From NCBI RefSeq assembly GCF_001552715.1, contig NZ_BCRS01000044.1, positions 1 through 37,258 on the forward strand: DNA of 37,258 nucleotides. Reading direction: 5' to 3'. Positions 1 through 8,321 of this stretch are shown in pieces. The DNA comes from Mycolicibacterium vaccae NBRC 14118 = CIP 105934 (GTDB lineage Bacteria; Actinomycetota; Actinomycetes; Mycobacteriales; Mycobacteriaceae). A program made the translations under genes and the position numbers. Under the pieces are notes generated by a model. The model was not told where the DNA came from. It did not search any database and saw only the letters and a program-made list of their open reading frames with translations. Numbering within the stretch: the stretch's first letter is position 1; each line of letters starts with the position of its first letter.

Positions 1-112
1 GCCCGCCAGCCGGCCCGCGCCGCGCCGCGCCGCCGATCCCGGCATCGAGGCGCTGCGCGCCGAGCTGCGCGCACTGGTGGCCGAAGAACTCGCACAACTG
101 ATCAAGAGGTGA
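1..112 (+). CDS. C-terminal end of an encapsulated RMM enzyme (partial), probably the aldehyde dehydrogenase
   Basis: An open frame enters from the left edge (codons begin at base 2) and stops with TGA at 110-112. The visible 36 residues are an Ala/Pro/Arg-rich linker followed by an amphipathic helix, roughly GIEALRAELRALVAEELAQL, ending in IKR. This linker-plus-helix layout is the usual form of an encapsulation peptide that docks cargo to the inner face of a microcompartment shell. In the known RMM locus of M. smegmatis the gene next to this BMC-T is, as I recall, an aldehyde dehydrogenase with such a tail. The catalytic part lies outside the window, so the enzyme identity is inference. The stop codon forms part of the ribosome-binding stretch of the next gene, which begins 3 bases later. 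Confidence 0.6.
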   Translation, partial: PASRPAPRRAADPGIEALRAELRALVAEELAQLIKR

Positions 113-115
113 CCC

Positions 116-721
116 GTGGCTGAACTGCGTTCGTTCATCTTCATCGACCGGCTTCAGCCGCAGACGATGTCGTATCTGGGCACCTGGATCAAGGGCGCGT
201 TGCCCCGCGCCGGAATGGCCGCACAGATCATCGAGGTGGCCCCGGGCCTGGACATCGAGGGTGTCACCGACGTGGCACTCAAGCACGCCGAGGTGCAGGC
301 CGGGATACTCGTGGTGGAACGGCAGTTCGGCTACCTCGAGTTCCACGGGGACACCGCCAACGTCGAAGCCGCCGCCGACGCCGCGCTCGCCGAACTGGGC
401 GGAGACACCGGCTCGGCGACCGCACCTCAGATCCTCGCCTCACGGATCATCTCCAGCATCGACCAGCAGCATGCGTTTCTGATCAACCGCAACAAGATCG
501 GCTCCATGGTGCTGGCCGGCGAGACCTTGTACGTGCTGGAGGTGTCTCCGGCGTCGTACGCGATCCTGGCCACCAACGAGGCCGAGAAGGCCGCCGACGT
601 GAAAGTCGTCGACTTCCGGATGATCGGTGCGACCGGCCGCGTTTACCTGTCCGGAAGCGAGTCCGACATCCGCCAGGCCGCATCCGCGGCCGAGGAGGCG
701 CTCGCCCGGAGCGTGCGGTGA
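116..721 (+). CDS. BMC-T tandem-domain microcompartment shell protein
   Basis: This 201-residue protein has two successive BMC domains (about 1-95 and 103-201). The halves resemble each other: each contains an L-E/V-V-(S/A)-P motif followed by an alpha-helix, and the second ends with the loop GATGRVYLSG. BMC-T proteins form trimeric pseudohexamers that tile the facets of the polyhedral shell and often carry a larger, possibly gated pore. The GTG start at 116 is preceded by AGAGG at 105-109. It matches the shorter of the two tandem-domain shell proteins of the RMM locus, the other lying at 1807-2490. The downstream gene overlaps by 4 bases (GTGA), so translation is probably coupled. The family is clear; which shell facet or pore role it has cannot be read from sequence. 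Confidence 0.92.
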   Translation: MAELRSFIFIDRLQPQTMSYLGTWIKGALPRAGMAAQIIEVAPGLDIEGVTDVALKHAEVQAGILVVERQFGYLEFHGDTANVEAAADAALAELGGDTGSATAPQILASRIISSIDQQHAFLINRNKIGSMVLAGETLYVLEVSPASYAILATNEAEKAADVKVVDFRMIGATGRVYLSGSESDIRQAASAAEEALARSVR

Positions 722-1218
722 GCATCGATCGCGACACGCTGCGCCAACTCGTCCGGGAGGTGATTCGTGAGAGCGTCGGCGACCTGCTGTCCGAAGCTCG
801 CCCGGCGCCCCCGAAACCGGTGCCCCCGCCGCCCGCGGTCACGCCGGCCACGGTCCCCGACGGTCCCGTCGCCACCGGGCCATTGGCCGCCGACGAACGG
901 TCACGGGTGGACGCCGTCCGCATCGCCAACGATCGCGACCTCGACGTGTTCGTCCGAAACCTGCTGCAGCTCTTCGAGAACCCGAAAACCCGTGCCGACC
1001 TCCGGCACGGCCGGCTGTCGTTCCGACTCGCCGGAAACGAGCGCGGCGCAGCGGGCAGCACCCGGCGCGTCGAACGGGGCGCGGTCACCGAACGGCAGAT
1101 CGCCGAGATCGCCGCCGCCGGCTCATCCCTGGTCCTCGGCCCCCGCGCCGTGCTGACCCCGCTGGCCCGCGAGCGCGCCCGCGCGCTGGGCGTGACGATC
1201 CACAAGGAGCGAAAATGA
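718..1218 (+). CDS. RMM accessory protein with N-terminal encapsulation-type helix
   Basis: The 166-residue product has three parts. Residues 1-27 form an amphipathic helix (IDRDTLRQLVREVIRESVGD) typical of microcompartment encapsulation peptides. Residues 28-60 are a Pro/Ala-rich linker. The rest is a compact domain with the segment DVFVRNLLQLFENPKTRADL and a C-terminal motif LTPLARERARALGVTIHKE. A similar 'LTPLAR..AR..G' tail occurs in several microcompartment accessory proteins. It has no recognisable catalytic residues. It lies between shell genes, overlaps the upstream gene by GTGA and the downstream gene by ATGA, and so is made together with the shell. A role in linking cargo to shell, or in assembly, is plausible but inferred. 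It corresponds by position to the uncharacterised M. smegmatis RMM gene between BMC-T and BMC-P. Confidence 0.75.
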   Translation: MSIDRDTLRQLVREVIRESVGDLLSEARPAPPKPVPPPPAVTPATVPDGPVATGPLAADERSRVDAVRIANDRDLDVFVRNLLQLFENPKTRADLRHGRLSFRLAGNERGAAGSTRRVERGAVTERQIAEIAAAGSSLVLGPRAVLTPLARERARALGVTIHKERK

Positions 1219-1460
1219 TCCGTGGCACGGTCATCGGCCAGGTCTGGTCGACCCGCCGCATCGACGGCATTCCGGCCGGCGCCTTCCTGGAAGTCGAGGT
1301 CGACGGTTCCGGATCCCGGCTGATCGCGTTCGACGTGCTCGGCAGCGGCGTCGGCGAACAGGTGCTCGTCACCCAGGGCTCGGTCGCGGCGAGCTGGTTC
1401 ACCGGCACCCCGCCACCGGTCGACGCGCTGATCATCGGTTCCATCGATCCCACCGGCTAG
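1215..1460 (+). CDS. BMC-P pentameric vertex shell protein (EutN/CcmL family)
   Basis: At 81 residues this has the standard length of the EutN/CcmL/PduN family. It begins with the family pattern [15 protein letters not shown], has the central block [21 protein letters not shown], and ends in [10 protein letters not shown], which matches the conserved final strand 'vDaaivgivd'. These proteins form pentamers that cap the 12 vertices of the icosahedral shell. The ATG overlaps the stop codon of the preceding accessory gene (ATGA), so the vertex protein is probably translationally coupled, which would keep its level below that of the hexameric protein. No oddities were seen. Confidence 0.93.
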   Translation: MIRGTVIGQVWSTRRIDGIPAGAFLEVEVDGSGSRLIAFDVLGSGVGEQVLVTQGSVAASWFTGTPPPVDALIIGSIDPTG

Positions 1461-1515
1461 CCACACGGCTACCGGTCCGCCCACGTCAGATAACCCCACA
1501 CAAAGGAGAAACACC

Positions 1516-1797
1516 ATGGCCAGCAACGCGATCGGAATGATCGAGACCAAGGGCTTTGTCGCAGCGCTCGCGGCCGCCGACGCGATGGTCAAGGCCGCCA
1601 ACGTGACGATCACCGATCGCCAGCAGGTCGGTGACGGGCTGGTTGCGGTCATCGTCACCGGTGAGGTCGGAGCCGTCAAGGCCGCCACCGAGGCCGGCGC
1701 CGAAGCCGCCTCGCAGGTCGGCGAACTCGTCAGCGTGCACGTGATCCCGCGGCCGCACAACGAGCTCGGCGCACACTTCTCCGTCGCCGGCCAGTAG
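1516..1797 (+). CDS. BMC-H hexameric shell protein
   Basis: This is a single BMC domain of 93 residues with the hallmark N-terminus [20 protein letters not shown], the central-pore segment [15 protein letters not shown], and the usual C-terminal helix [20 protein letters not shown] followed by a short strand [12 protein letters not shown] proteins are normally the most abundant facet tile. It is the only shell gene here with a strong, well-spaced ribosome-binding site (AAAGGAG at 1502-1508) and its own 55-base upstream gap. All its shell-gene neighbours except the second BMC-T overlap the gene before them. This fits a higher translation rate for the bulk shell component. Confidence 0.95.
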   Translation: MASNAIGMIETKGFVAALAAADAMVKAANVTITDRQQVGDGLVAVIVTGEVGAVKAATEAGAEAASQVGELVSVHVIPRPHNELGAHFSVAGQ

Positions 1798-1806
1798 TCT
1801 CCGGCC

Positions 1807-2490
1807 GTGGCTTCGCCCAACGCACAGAGCGGGTCCGCGACGGCGTCGCCTGCTCCGGCGCGCACCGACATCCGCGTCTACCTCCTCGTCGAGGATCTGC
1901 AGCAGCAGTTCGCCGCCTACCTCGGCACCCCGACCCGGGCGCGCGGCTACCCGCCGTACGCCGGTGAGCATGCGCTCATCGTCGAGGTGTCTCCGGCGTT
2001 GGCGATCGAGCGGGTCATCGACCTGGCATTGCGCGAGGTGCCCGGTATCCAACCCGGAATCCTCTACGTCGAGCGGCAATTCGGCGTGCTGGAGATCCAC
2101 TCGGGCAATCTCGCCGATGTCCGCCGCGCCGGCGAGGCCATACTGAGCGGCACGCAGAGCGCGGCGACCGACCAGCTGCGGCCCCGGGTCCTGTACTACG
2201 ACGTGATCGAGGACATCACCGATCAGCACGCGGTGATCCTCAACCGCAACCGGCAGGCCTCGATGGTGTTGCCCGGTCAGTCGCTGCTGGTGTACGAGAT
2301 GACGCCGGCGCTGTTCGCCGCGGTGGCGGCCAACGAGGCCGAGCGCGCAGCGCCCGGACTGACCCTGGTCGACGTGCAGATGATCGGTGCGGCTGGCAGG
2401 CTCTACATCAGTGGCAGCACCCAGGATGTGGTGGCGGCGCGCGACCGTATCACCGAGGTGCTGGGAGCGATCGAAGGACGTGACCATTGA
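1807..2490 (+). CDS. BMC-T tandem-domain shell protein with N-terminal extension
   Basis: The 227-residue protein has two BMC-like domains (about 20-115 and 122-227) after a flexible Ser/Ala/Pro-rich N-terminus of about 20 residues. It shares with the other BMC-T (116-721) the blocks VER..FG.LE.H, ITDQHAVILNRNRQASMVL and VQMIGAAGRLYISGS, so the two are paralogues. They are diverged enough to suggest different pore or stacking roles. The GTG start at 1807 lies 9 bases after the BMC-H stop. The 3' end overlaps the kinase gene through TTGA. Of the two RMM tandem-domain proteins this is the larger. Confidence 0.92.
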   Translation: MASPNAQSGSATASPAPARTDIRVYLLVEDLQQQFAAYLGTPTRARGYPPYAGEHALIVEVSPALAIERVIDLALREVPGIQPGILYVERQFGVLEIHSGNLADVRRAGEAILSGTQSAATDQLRPRVLYYDVIEDITDQHAVILNRNRQASMVLPGQSLLVYEMTPALFAAVAANEAERAAPGLTLVDVQMIGAAGRLYISGSTQDVVAARDRITEVLGAIEGRDH

Positions 2491-3479
2491 GCGCAGACTT
2501 CACTGACGACGAGGCCGTTGCAGAGAAGGCCCTGGCGGCGTTCGACCTGCCGCAGGGTTCCGCTCTGCGGCTGCTGAATCTGTCCGAGAACGCGACGTTC
2601 GCGGTCGAGGAGCCGGGCAGCGGGCATCAGTCGATCCTGCGGGTGCACCGGCAGGGCTACCACCGCGGCGATCAGATCGAGTCCGAACTGATGTGGCTGG
2701 ACGCGCTGCGCCGGGACACCGACGTCACGGTGCCGACCGTGATCCCCGCGCACGACGGACGCCGGGTGGTGGCCGTCGAGCATGGGGGCACCCAACGCTA
2801 CGTCGTGCATTTCGAGATGGTCCCGGGTGCCGAGCCGGACGAGAACACGTTGAGTTCGACGGACTTCCACACGCTGGGATGCATCACCGCGGCATTGCAC
2901 GACCACTCGCGCGGTTGGCAGCGCCCGGACGGATTCAGCCGGTTCGCGTGGGACTGGGAGCACAGCCTGGGAGGCTCCCCACGGTGGGGGGCCTGGCGAG
3001 ACGCGGTCGGCGTCGGCGATCACGAAGCCGAGGTGCTGAGCCGGGCCGCCGAGCTGTTGAGCAGCCGCCTCGCCGAATACGGCACCGGGCCGGACACCTT
3101 CGGTCTGGTGCATGCCGACCTGCGCCTGGCCAACCTGCTCGTCGATGACGACACCATCACCGTGATCGACTTCGACGACTGCGGATTCGGCTGGTACTTC
3201 TATGATTTCGGCACCGCGGTGTCGTTCTTCGAGGACCACCCGTCGGTGCCGGAATGGCAGGAGGCCTGGGTCACCGGGTACCGCACCCGCCGGCAGATGA
3301 GCGCCGCCGACGAGGACATGCTGGCCTCGTTCATCCTGCTGCGGAGGCTGCTGCTGCTGGCCTGGATGGGCACGCACAGCCATTCCAAGGAGTCCCAGGC
3401 GATCTCTGTGACCTACACCGCGGGCAGCTGCAAGCTCGCCGAGCAGTACCTGACCTCCGACGGTCACCGGCTTTTCTGA
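2487..3479 (+). CDS. APH-fold kinase, probable aminopropanol (aminoalcohol) kinase of the RMM pathway
   Basis: This 330-residue protein belongs to the aminoglycoside/choline phosphotransferase fold. The catalytic Brenner motif HADLRLAN is at 209-216 (His209, Asp211, Asn216) and the metal-binding motif IDFDDCG is at about 227-233 (Asp228, Asp230). The N-terminal lobe has the ATP-site strand region around TFAVEE and SILRVHR. In RMM loci a kinase of this type is proposed to phosphorylate 1-amino-2-propanol, so that a PLP-dependent phospholyase can release propionaldehyde inside the shell. The substrate here is inferred from the operon. The most likely start is a TTG at 2487, whose last two bases overlap the BMC-T stop (TTGA). 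No in-frame ATG or GTG gives a comparable N-terminus, so initiation is probably coupled and weak. Confidence 0.82.
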   Translation: MSADFTDDEAVAEKALAAFDLPQGSALRLLNLSENATFAVEEPGSGHQSILRVHRQGYHRGDQIESELMWLDALRRDTDVTVPTVIPAHDGRRVVAVEHGGTQRYVVHFEMVPGAEPDENTLSSTDFHTLGCITAALHDHSRGWQRPDGFSRFAWDWEHSLGGSPRWGAWRDAVGVGDHEAEVLSRAAELLSSRLAEYGTGPDTFGLVHADLRLANLLVDDDTITVIDFDDCGFGWYFYDFGTAVSFFEDHPSVPEWQEAWVTGYRTRRQMSAADEDMLASFILLRRLLLLAWMGTHSHSKESQAISVTYTAGSCKLAEQYLTSDGHRLF

Positions 3480-3504
3480 ACACCTTCCGAAAGGGCTTAC
3501 CGCT

Positions 3505-4284
3505 ATGTTCAATTCGTTGCAGGGTCGATCGGCCGTCGTCACCGGCGGAAGCAAGGGAATCGGGCGGGGCATCGCCGAGACGTTCGCCAGGGCCGGCGTG
3601 AACGTCGTCGTCACCGGCCGCAACCAGGACGACATCGACAGCGCCGTCGCGGATCTGGGCGGGCTGGCCGGAACCGTCACCGGCGTCGCCGCCGACGTCG
3701 CCAGCCCCGAGGACTGCCGGCGAGTCGTCGCGACCGCGACCGAACGCAACGGCGGCCTGGACATCCTGTGCGCCAACGCCGGAATATTCCCCTCCGGTCG
3801 AATCGAGGAGCTGACCCCCGAGGACATCGAGCAGGTCATCGGCGTGAACTTCAAGGGCACCGTCTACATGGTGCAGGCCGCACTGGACGCGCTGACGGCC
3901 AGCGGCCGGGGCCGGGTCGTCATCACCTCCTCGATCACCGGCCCGATCACCGGCTTCCCCGGCTGGTCGCATTACGGCGCAAGCAAGGCCGCGCAGCTGG
4001 GCTTCCTGCGCACGGCCGCCATCGAGTTGGCGCCCAAGAAGATCACCGTCAATGCGGTGCTGCCCGGCAACGTGATCACCGAGGGCCTGATCGAGATGGG
4101 CCAGACCTACATGGACCAGATGGCGGCCTCGGTGCCTGCCGGCAAGCTCGGTGAGGTCGCCGACATCGGCAACGCCGCGCTGTTCTTCGCCACCGACGAG
4201 GCGGCCTACATCACCGGGCAGTCGCTGGTGGTCGACGGCGGTCAGATCCTGCCCGAATCGCCCGAGGCGCTCGCTGACCTCTGA
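3505..4284 (+). CDS. Short-chain dehydrogenase, probable (S)-1-amino-2-propanol dehydrogenase
   Basis: This is a classical SDR of 259 residues. The cofactor motif TGGSKGIG is at 13-20, the NAG motif at 91-93, Asn115 is in GVNFKGT, and the catalytic set is Ser142/143, Tyr157 and Lys161 (HYGASKAAQ). The C-terminal block [11 protein letters not shown] is typical. Its place after the RMM kinase matches the enzyme characterised in M. smegmatis as an (S)-1-amino-2-propanol dehydrogenase, which yields aminoacetone. It lacks any visible encapsulation helix at either end, so it may act outside the shell. A GAAAGGG ribosome-binding site lies about 10 bases before the ATG. Confidence 0.8.
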   Translation: MFNSLQGRSAVVTGGSKGIGRGIAETFARAGVNVVVTGRNQDDIDSAVADLGGLAGTVTGVAADVASPEDCRRVVATATERNGGLDILCANAGIFPSGRIEELTPEDIEQVIGVNFKGTVYMVQAALDALTASGRGRVVITSSITGPITGFPGWSHYGASKAAQLGFLRTAAIELAPKKITVNAVLPGNVITEGLIEMGQTYMDQMAASVPAGKLGEVADIGNAALFFATDEAAYITGQSLVVDGGQILPESPEALADL

Positions 4285-4291
4285 CCGGTAG

Positions 4292-4320
4292 CCTACATTT
4301 GGTTATACCAATTCTGTAGG
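4292..4320. promoter_or_regulatory. Nested inverted-repeat operator before the GntR gene
   Basis: A perfect dyad TTGGT-TAT-ACCAA (4299-4311) sits inside a second perfect pair, CCTACA (4292-4297) and TGTAGG (4315-4320). The core fits the GntR-type consensus T-N-G-T-N3-A-C-N-A. It is AT-rich against a GC-rich background, occupies the SDR-gntR gap, and ends just before the regulator's ribosome-binding site (GAGGAGG, 4322-4328). The simplest reading is autoregulation by the adjacent regulator. The main RMM promoter would lie outside the window. Confidence 0.7.
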
Positions 4321-4332
4321 CGAGGAGGTCCG

Positions 4333-5097
4333 GTGCCGACCCAAACCGAGGATCTGCGGCGCCGGATCGTGGCCGACATCAACGCCGGGGTGCCGGGCAC
4401 CAAGCTGGGCAGCGAGCGCGAACTCGCCGAGCGGTACCGGACCAGCCGCTCCAGCCTGCGCCAGGTGCTGGCCGCGCTGGAGGAGGCCGGGCTCGTCGAC
4501 CGGGTGATCGGACGCTCCGGCGGGATCTTCATCAGTCACGCCCAGGTACAGCGCAGCCTCACCGACGTGGTCGGCGTCCCGGCGTTCCTGGCCAGCCAGG
4601 GCTATGTCGCCGGCACCCGGGTGCTCTCGACCAGGATCGCCGCGCCCGACGCGACCACCCAGCAGGCGCTGAACATCGGCGCCGACGACTTCGTCATCGA
4701 GATCCACCGGGTGCGCCTGGCCGACGGTTCACCGATCTCACTGGAGTTGGCGCAGTTCCCGGCCGAAGCGTTCCCGGGCCTGCTGGAACAGCAGCTGGGT
4801 GGCTCCCTCTACGAGATCCTGGAGAGCGAGTACGGCCTGGTCACCGCGCGCGCCGACGAACGCATCGAGGCCGTCAACGCGACGCCGGAAGAGGCCGGTC
4901 TGCTGGGCGTGAAACCGAAGTCGGCGCTGCTGCTGATCACCCGCGTCACCTACGACCAGCACGACACCCCGTGCGAGTTCTCCCGCGACCTGTTCCGCGG
5001 GGACCGCACCCGGCTCGCGGTCACCGCGCAGGGTCGCGGCGTCGGCGGCACGCCCTCGGTGGCCGCCGCCTCGGTCGCGCTGCAGAGCCAGGCGTGA
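4333..5097 (+). CDS. GntR-family regulator, HutC/UTRA type
   Basis: The 254-residue regulator has an N-terminal winged helix (about 5-70; [20 protein letters not shown] is the recognition region) and a C-terminal UTRA ligand-binding domain (about 80-235; [19 protein letters not shown] and [20 protein letters not shown]). UTRA regulators sense small metabolites and usually repress the adjacent catabolic operon. Directly downstream of the RMM genes and facing the same way, it is the natural candidate to control them, perhaps in response to an aminoalcohol or its phosphate. The GTG start at 4333 has a strong GAGGAGG site 4 bases upstream. An operator-like dyad precedes it. Confidence 0.88.
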   Translation: MPTQTEDLRRRIVADINAGVPGTKLGSERELAERYRTSRSSLRQVLAALEEAGLVDRVIGRSGGIFISHAQVQRSLTDVVGVPAFLASQGYVAGTRVLSTRIAAPDATTQQALNIGADDFVIEIHRVRLADGSPISLELAQFPAEAFPGLLEQQLGGSLYEILESEYGLVTARADERIEAVNATPEEAGLLGVKPKSALLLITRVTYDQHDTPCEFSRDLFRGDRTRLAVTAQGRGVGGTPSVAAASVALQSQA

Positions 5098-5110
5098 GAA
5101 CGCGGGCCCG

Positions 5111-6004
5111 GTGGTACCGGTGACCGACTCCCCCGGCGCAGGCAGGTTCGCGCCGAGCCCGTCGGCGGACCTGCACATCGGCAACCTGCGCACCGCGGTG
5201 CTGGCGTGGCTGTTCGCCCGCTCCACCGGCCGACGGTTCCTGATGCGCGTGGAAGACCTCGACGACCGCACCGACACCGGGATCGCCGAGCGGCAACTGG
5301 CCGATCTCGCCGCGATCGGCCTGACCTGGGACGAACCCGCGACCTGGCAGACGCAGCACCGCGAACGCTACGACGCCGTCATCACCGACCTCGCCGAGCG
5401 TGGCCTGCTGTTCGAATGCTATTGCAGCAGAAAGGATATCGCTCAGGCACCGCGGGCGCCGCACGCCCCGGAGGGCGCCTACCCGGGGACGTGCCGCGAC
5501 CTGACCGACGGCGAACGGGAGAAACGCAGGCAGGAAACGGGACGCCCGCCCGCGCTGCGGTTGCGTACCGACACCACCACCTTCACCGTGCACGACGTGC
5601 TGCACGGGGACTACACGGGCCTGGTCGACGACTTCGTGGTGCGCCGCGGCGACGGGGTGACCGCCTACAACCTGGCCGTGGTCGTCGACGACGCGGCGTC
5701 GGGGATCGACCAGGTGGTGCGCGGCGACGATCTGTTGGCGTCCTCGCCGCGGCAGGGCTACCTCGCCCGGCTGCTCGGCCATCCCGCACCGGTGTATGCG
5801 CACGTGCCGCTTGTGCTCAACCCCGCCGGCGCCCGGCTGGCCAAACGCGACGGCGCGGTGACGCTCGCCGAGATCGGCGTGTCCGAAGCCGTCGCGCAGA
5901 TCGCCGACTCCCTCGGGTACTCCGCGCGCACCGTCGAGGGCATGCTCGACGAATTCGATCCCGCGCGGTTGCCCCGGGCTCCGTGGGTATACCGGGCGGA
6001 GTGA
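5111..6004 (+). CDS. gluQ: Glutamyl-queuosine tRNA(Asp) synthetase
   Basis: This is a 297-residue paralogue of the glutamyl-tRNA synthetase catalytic core that lacks an anticodon-binding domain. It attaches glutamate to the queuosine base at position 34 of tRNA-Asp rather than to the 3' end. Visible signatures are [11 protein letters not shown] (HIGH-like motif, 22-25), the zinc site Cys103, Cys105, Tyr124, Cys128 (same Cys-Cys-Tyr-Cys arrangement as E. coli YadB), and LAKRDGA (KMSKS-like, 243-249). Start is GTG 5111 or GTG 5120. It follows gntR by only 13 bases, so it may be co-transcribed with it, although no functional link to the microcompartment is apparent. The presence of tgt at 11-12.3 kb supports a working queuosine system. 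Confidence 0.92.
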   Translation: MVPVTDSPGAGRFAPSPSADLHIGNLRTAVLAWLFARSTGRRFLMRVEDLDDRTDTGIAERQLADLAAIGLTWDEPATWQTQHRERYDAVITDLAERGLLFECYCSRKDIAQAPRAPHAPEGAYPGTCRDLTDGEREKRRQETGRPPALRLRTDTTTFTVHDVLHGDYTGLVDDFVVRRGDGVTAYNLAVVVDDAASGIDQVVRGDDLLASSPRQGYLARLLGHPAPVYAHVPLVLNPAGARLAKRDGAVTLAEIGVSEAVAQIADSLGYSARTVEGMLDEFDPARLPRAPWVYRAE

Positions 6005-6048
6005 GCAGAACCCTTCAGCTGAGGCCTTCGGGTTGCTACGGTCCGCCG

Positions 6049-7512
6049 ATGCGCTACCCACGCAAGATCCTGTTCGCGGTGCTGGCCGCGCTCGCCGTGT
6101 TGCTGAGCGCGTGCGGCTCGTCGGGATCCGAGAACGCGGTGCAGTCCAGCGGTGTGCTGCGTGTCGGCACCGAGGGTGTGTACGCGCCGTTCAGCTTCCA
6201 CGACCCCGCGACCGGCGAGCTCACCGGCTACGACGTCGACGTCGCCCGCGCGGTCGGTGAGAAGCTCGGTGTCGACGTCGAATTCGTCGAGACCCCATGG
6301 GATTCGATCTTCGCCGCGCTTGAGGCCGACCGCTTCGACGTCGTCGCCAACCAGGTGACGATCACGCCCGAGCGCGAAGAGAAGTACGACCTGAGCGAGC
6401 CGTACTCGATCGGTGAGGGCGTGATCGTCACCCGCGCCGACGACGACTCGATCACCTCGCTGACCGATCTGCGAGGCAGACGCGCCGCGCAGAGCACGAC
6501 CAGTAACTGGGCGCAGGTGGCCCGCGACGCCGGTGCGCAGATCGAATCGGTGGAAGGCCTCACCCAGGCGATGGCCCTGCTCAGCCAGGGCCGGGTCGAC
6601 GTGGTGGTCAACGACAGCCTCTCGGTCTACGCCTACCTCGCCGAGACCGGCGACGCGGCGGTGAAGATCGCCGGCACCACCGGCGAGAAGAGCGAGCAGG
6701 GCCTGGCCGCGCGGAAGGACAGCGGTCTGCTGCCGGACCTCAACACCGCGATCGAGGAGCTCAAGACCGACGGCACGCTGGCCGCGATCTCGGAGAAGTA
6801 CCTGCGCACCGACGTATCCGGCGGTGAGGAGGCCCCGCAGGGCCAACCCCGCTCGGCCCTGCGGCTGGTGCTGGACAACCTGTGGCCGCTGGCGAAGGCC
6901 GCGCTCACCATGACCATCCCGTTGACGATCATCAGCTTCGCCATCGGCCTGGTCATCGCGCTCGGGGTCGCGCTGGCCCGGCTGTCGCCGAATGTGCTGC
7001 TGTCCAACGCCGCCCGCTTCTACATCTCGGTCATCCGCGGCACCCCGCTGCTGGTGCAGCTGTTCATCGTGTTCTTCGCGCTGCCGGAGTTCGGGATCCG
7101 GATCGACCCGTTCCCGGCCGCGGTCATCGCGTTCAGCCTCAACGTCGGCGGGTACGCCGCCGAGATCATCCGCTCCGCGATCCAGAGCATCCCGAAAGGA
7201 CAGTGGGAGGCGGCCGAGACGATCGGCCTGAACTACACCGGTGCGCTGAGACGGATCATCCTGCCCCAGGCCACCCGGGTCGCCGTGCCACCGCTGTCGA
7301 ACACGCTGATCTCGCTGGTCAAAGACACTTCACTCGCCTCGACGATTCTGGTGACCGAGCTGCTGCGCCAGGCCCAGATCATCGCCGCACCCACCTACGA
7401 GTTCTTCGCGCTGTACGGCACGGCGGCGGTCTACTACTGGGTGATCTGCCTGGTGCTGTCGTTCGGGCAGGCGCGGTTCGAGCGCCGATTGGAAAGGTAT
7501 GTGGCGAGATGA
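6049..7512 (+). CDS. Polar amino-acid ABC transporter, fused binding protein and permease
   Basis: The 487-residue protein starts at ATG 6049. It has a lipoprotein signal peptide with lipobox LSAC (Cys22), then a family-3 solute-binding domain (about 35-260; VLRVGTEGVYAPFSF, GYDVDVARAVGEKLG), then a HisM-type permease domain (about 275-487) with membrane segments and the coupling EAA loop EAAETIGLNYTGALRRIILP. Normally these are separate genes. In the fusion the binding domain is tethered to its channel outside the membrane. The binding-domain stretch AAQSTTSNW resembles cystine/amino-acid binders, so cystine or another polar amino acid is a tentative substrate. The ATPase gene follows 25 bases later. 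Confidence 0.9.
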   Translation: MRYPRKILFAVLAALAVLLSACGSSGSENAVQSSGVLRVGTEGVYAPFSFHDPATGELTGYDVDVARAVGEKLGVDVEFVETPWDSIFAALEADRFDVVANQVTITPEREEKYDLSEPYSIGEGVIVTRADDDSITSLTDLRGRRAAQSTTSNWAQVARDAGAQIESVEGLTQAMALLSQGRVDVVVNDSLSVYAYLAETGDAAVKIAGTTGEKSEQGLAARKDSGLLPDLNTAIEELKTDGTLAAISEKYLRTDVSGGEEAPQGQPRSALRLVLDNLWPLAKAALTMTIPLTIISFAIGLVIALGVALARLSPNVLLSNAARFYISVIRGTPLLVQLFIVFFALPEFGIRIDPFPAAVIAFSLNVGGYAAEIIRSAIQSIPKGQWEAAETIGLNYTGALRRIILPQATRVAVPPLSNTLISLVKDTSLASTILVTELLRQAQIIAAPTYEFFALYGTAAVYYWVICLVLSFGQARFERRLERYVAR

Positions 7513-7537
7513 CGAGCGCTTGCGCGAGGAATAGACG

Positions 7538-8296
7538 ATGATGACCGAAGACCGGATCGTCGCCCGGGATGTGCGTAAGTCCTTCGGGTCACTCGAAGTG
7601 CTCAAGGGGGTTTCCTTCACCGTGCCGCGCGGCACGGCCACCGCGGTCATCGGACCGTCGGGTTCGGGCAAGACCACCCTGCTGCGCACGCTCAACGCGC
7701 TCGACGTCGCGGACTCCGGCGTGATCAAGGTCGGCGACGTCGAGATCGACTTCGGTCGGCCGGTGCCCAAGGACGAACTGCGCCGCTACCGCGCACAGAG
7801 CGGCTTCGTGTTCCAGTCGCACAATCTGTTCCCGCACAAGACCGTGCTGCAGAACGTCACCGAGGGGCCGATCGTCGCGCAGAAGCGGCCCCGCGAGGAG
7901 GTCGAGGCGCAGGCCCTGGAACTGCTCGACCAGGTGGGCCTGCGGGACAAACGGGATCAGTACCCGTTCCAGCTCTCGGGCGGGCAGCAGCAGCGGGTCG
8001 GGATCGCCCGTGCGCTGGCGCTCACGCCGAAGGTGGTGCTGTTCGACGAGCCGACCTCGGCGCTGGACCCCGAACTCGTCGGCGAGGTCCTCGGCGTCAT
8101 CCGGGATCTGGCCCTCGAGGGCTGGACGCTGGTGGTGGTCACCCACGAGATCCAGTTCGCCCGTCAGGTTTCCGAGCAGGTGCTGTTCCTCGACCAGGGC
8201 GTGATCCTCGAGCAGGGCCCGCCGGCGGCGGTGCTGGGCGACCCGAAGGAGGAACGGACGCGCCAGTTCCTGAAGCGCATCCTCAACCCGCTGTAG
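7538..8296 (+). CDS. Polar amino-acid ABC transporter ATPase
   Basis: This 252-residue ABC ATPase of the GlnQ/HisP class powers the fused transporter immediately upstream. It contains Walker A GPSGSGKTT, Q-loop FQSHNLFPHKT, signature LSGGQQQRV, Walker B VVLFDEPTSALDP and the switch His in VVVTHE. The helix VTEGPIVAQKRPREE is typical of polar amino-acid importers. ATG at 7538 or the adjacent ATG at 7541 could start it. It probably forms a two-gene operon with the fusion gene. The following amine oxidase gene on the same strand (25 bases to its ATG) may belong to the same transcript. Confidence 0.93.
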   Translation: MMTEDRIVARDVRKSFGSLEVLKGVSFTVPRGTATAVIGPSGSGKTTLLRTLNALDVADSGVIKVGDVEIDFGRPVPKDELRRYRAQSGFVFQSHNLFPHKTVLQNVTEGPIVAQKRPREEVEAQALELLDQVGLRDKRDQYPFQLSGGQQQRVGIARALALTPKVVLFDEPTSALDPELVGEVLGVIRDLALEGWTLVVVTHEIQFARQVSEQVLFLDQGVILEQGPPAAVLGDPKEERTRQFLKRILNPL

Positions 8297-8321
8297 CCGC
8301 CGCCGTGAGACAGTGTCGGGC

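Noticed and set aside
483..1871. Long open frame on the minus strand opposite the shell genes
   Set aside because: It is antisense to four well-supported microcompartment genes and its translation is Arg/Ser/Ala-rich with no domain pattern, as expected from high-GC shadow frames.
5206..6048. N-terminal extension of the ABC fusion gene through gluQ
   Set aside because: The upstream part is an out-of-frame shadow of gluQ. The lipoprotein signal peptide beginning at ATG 6049 marks the real start.
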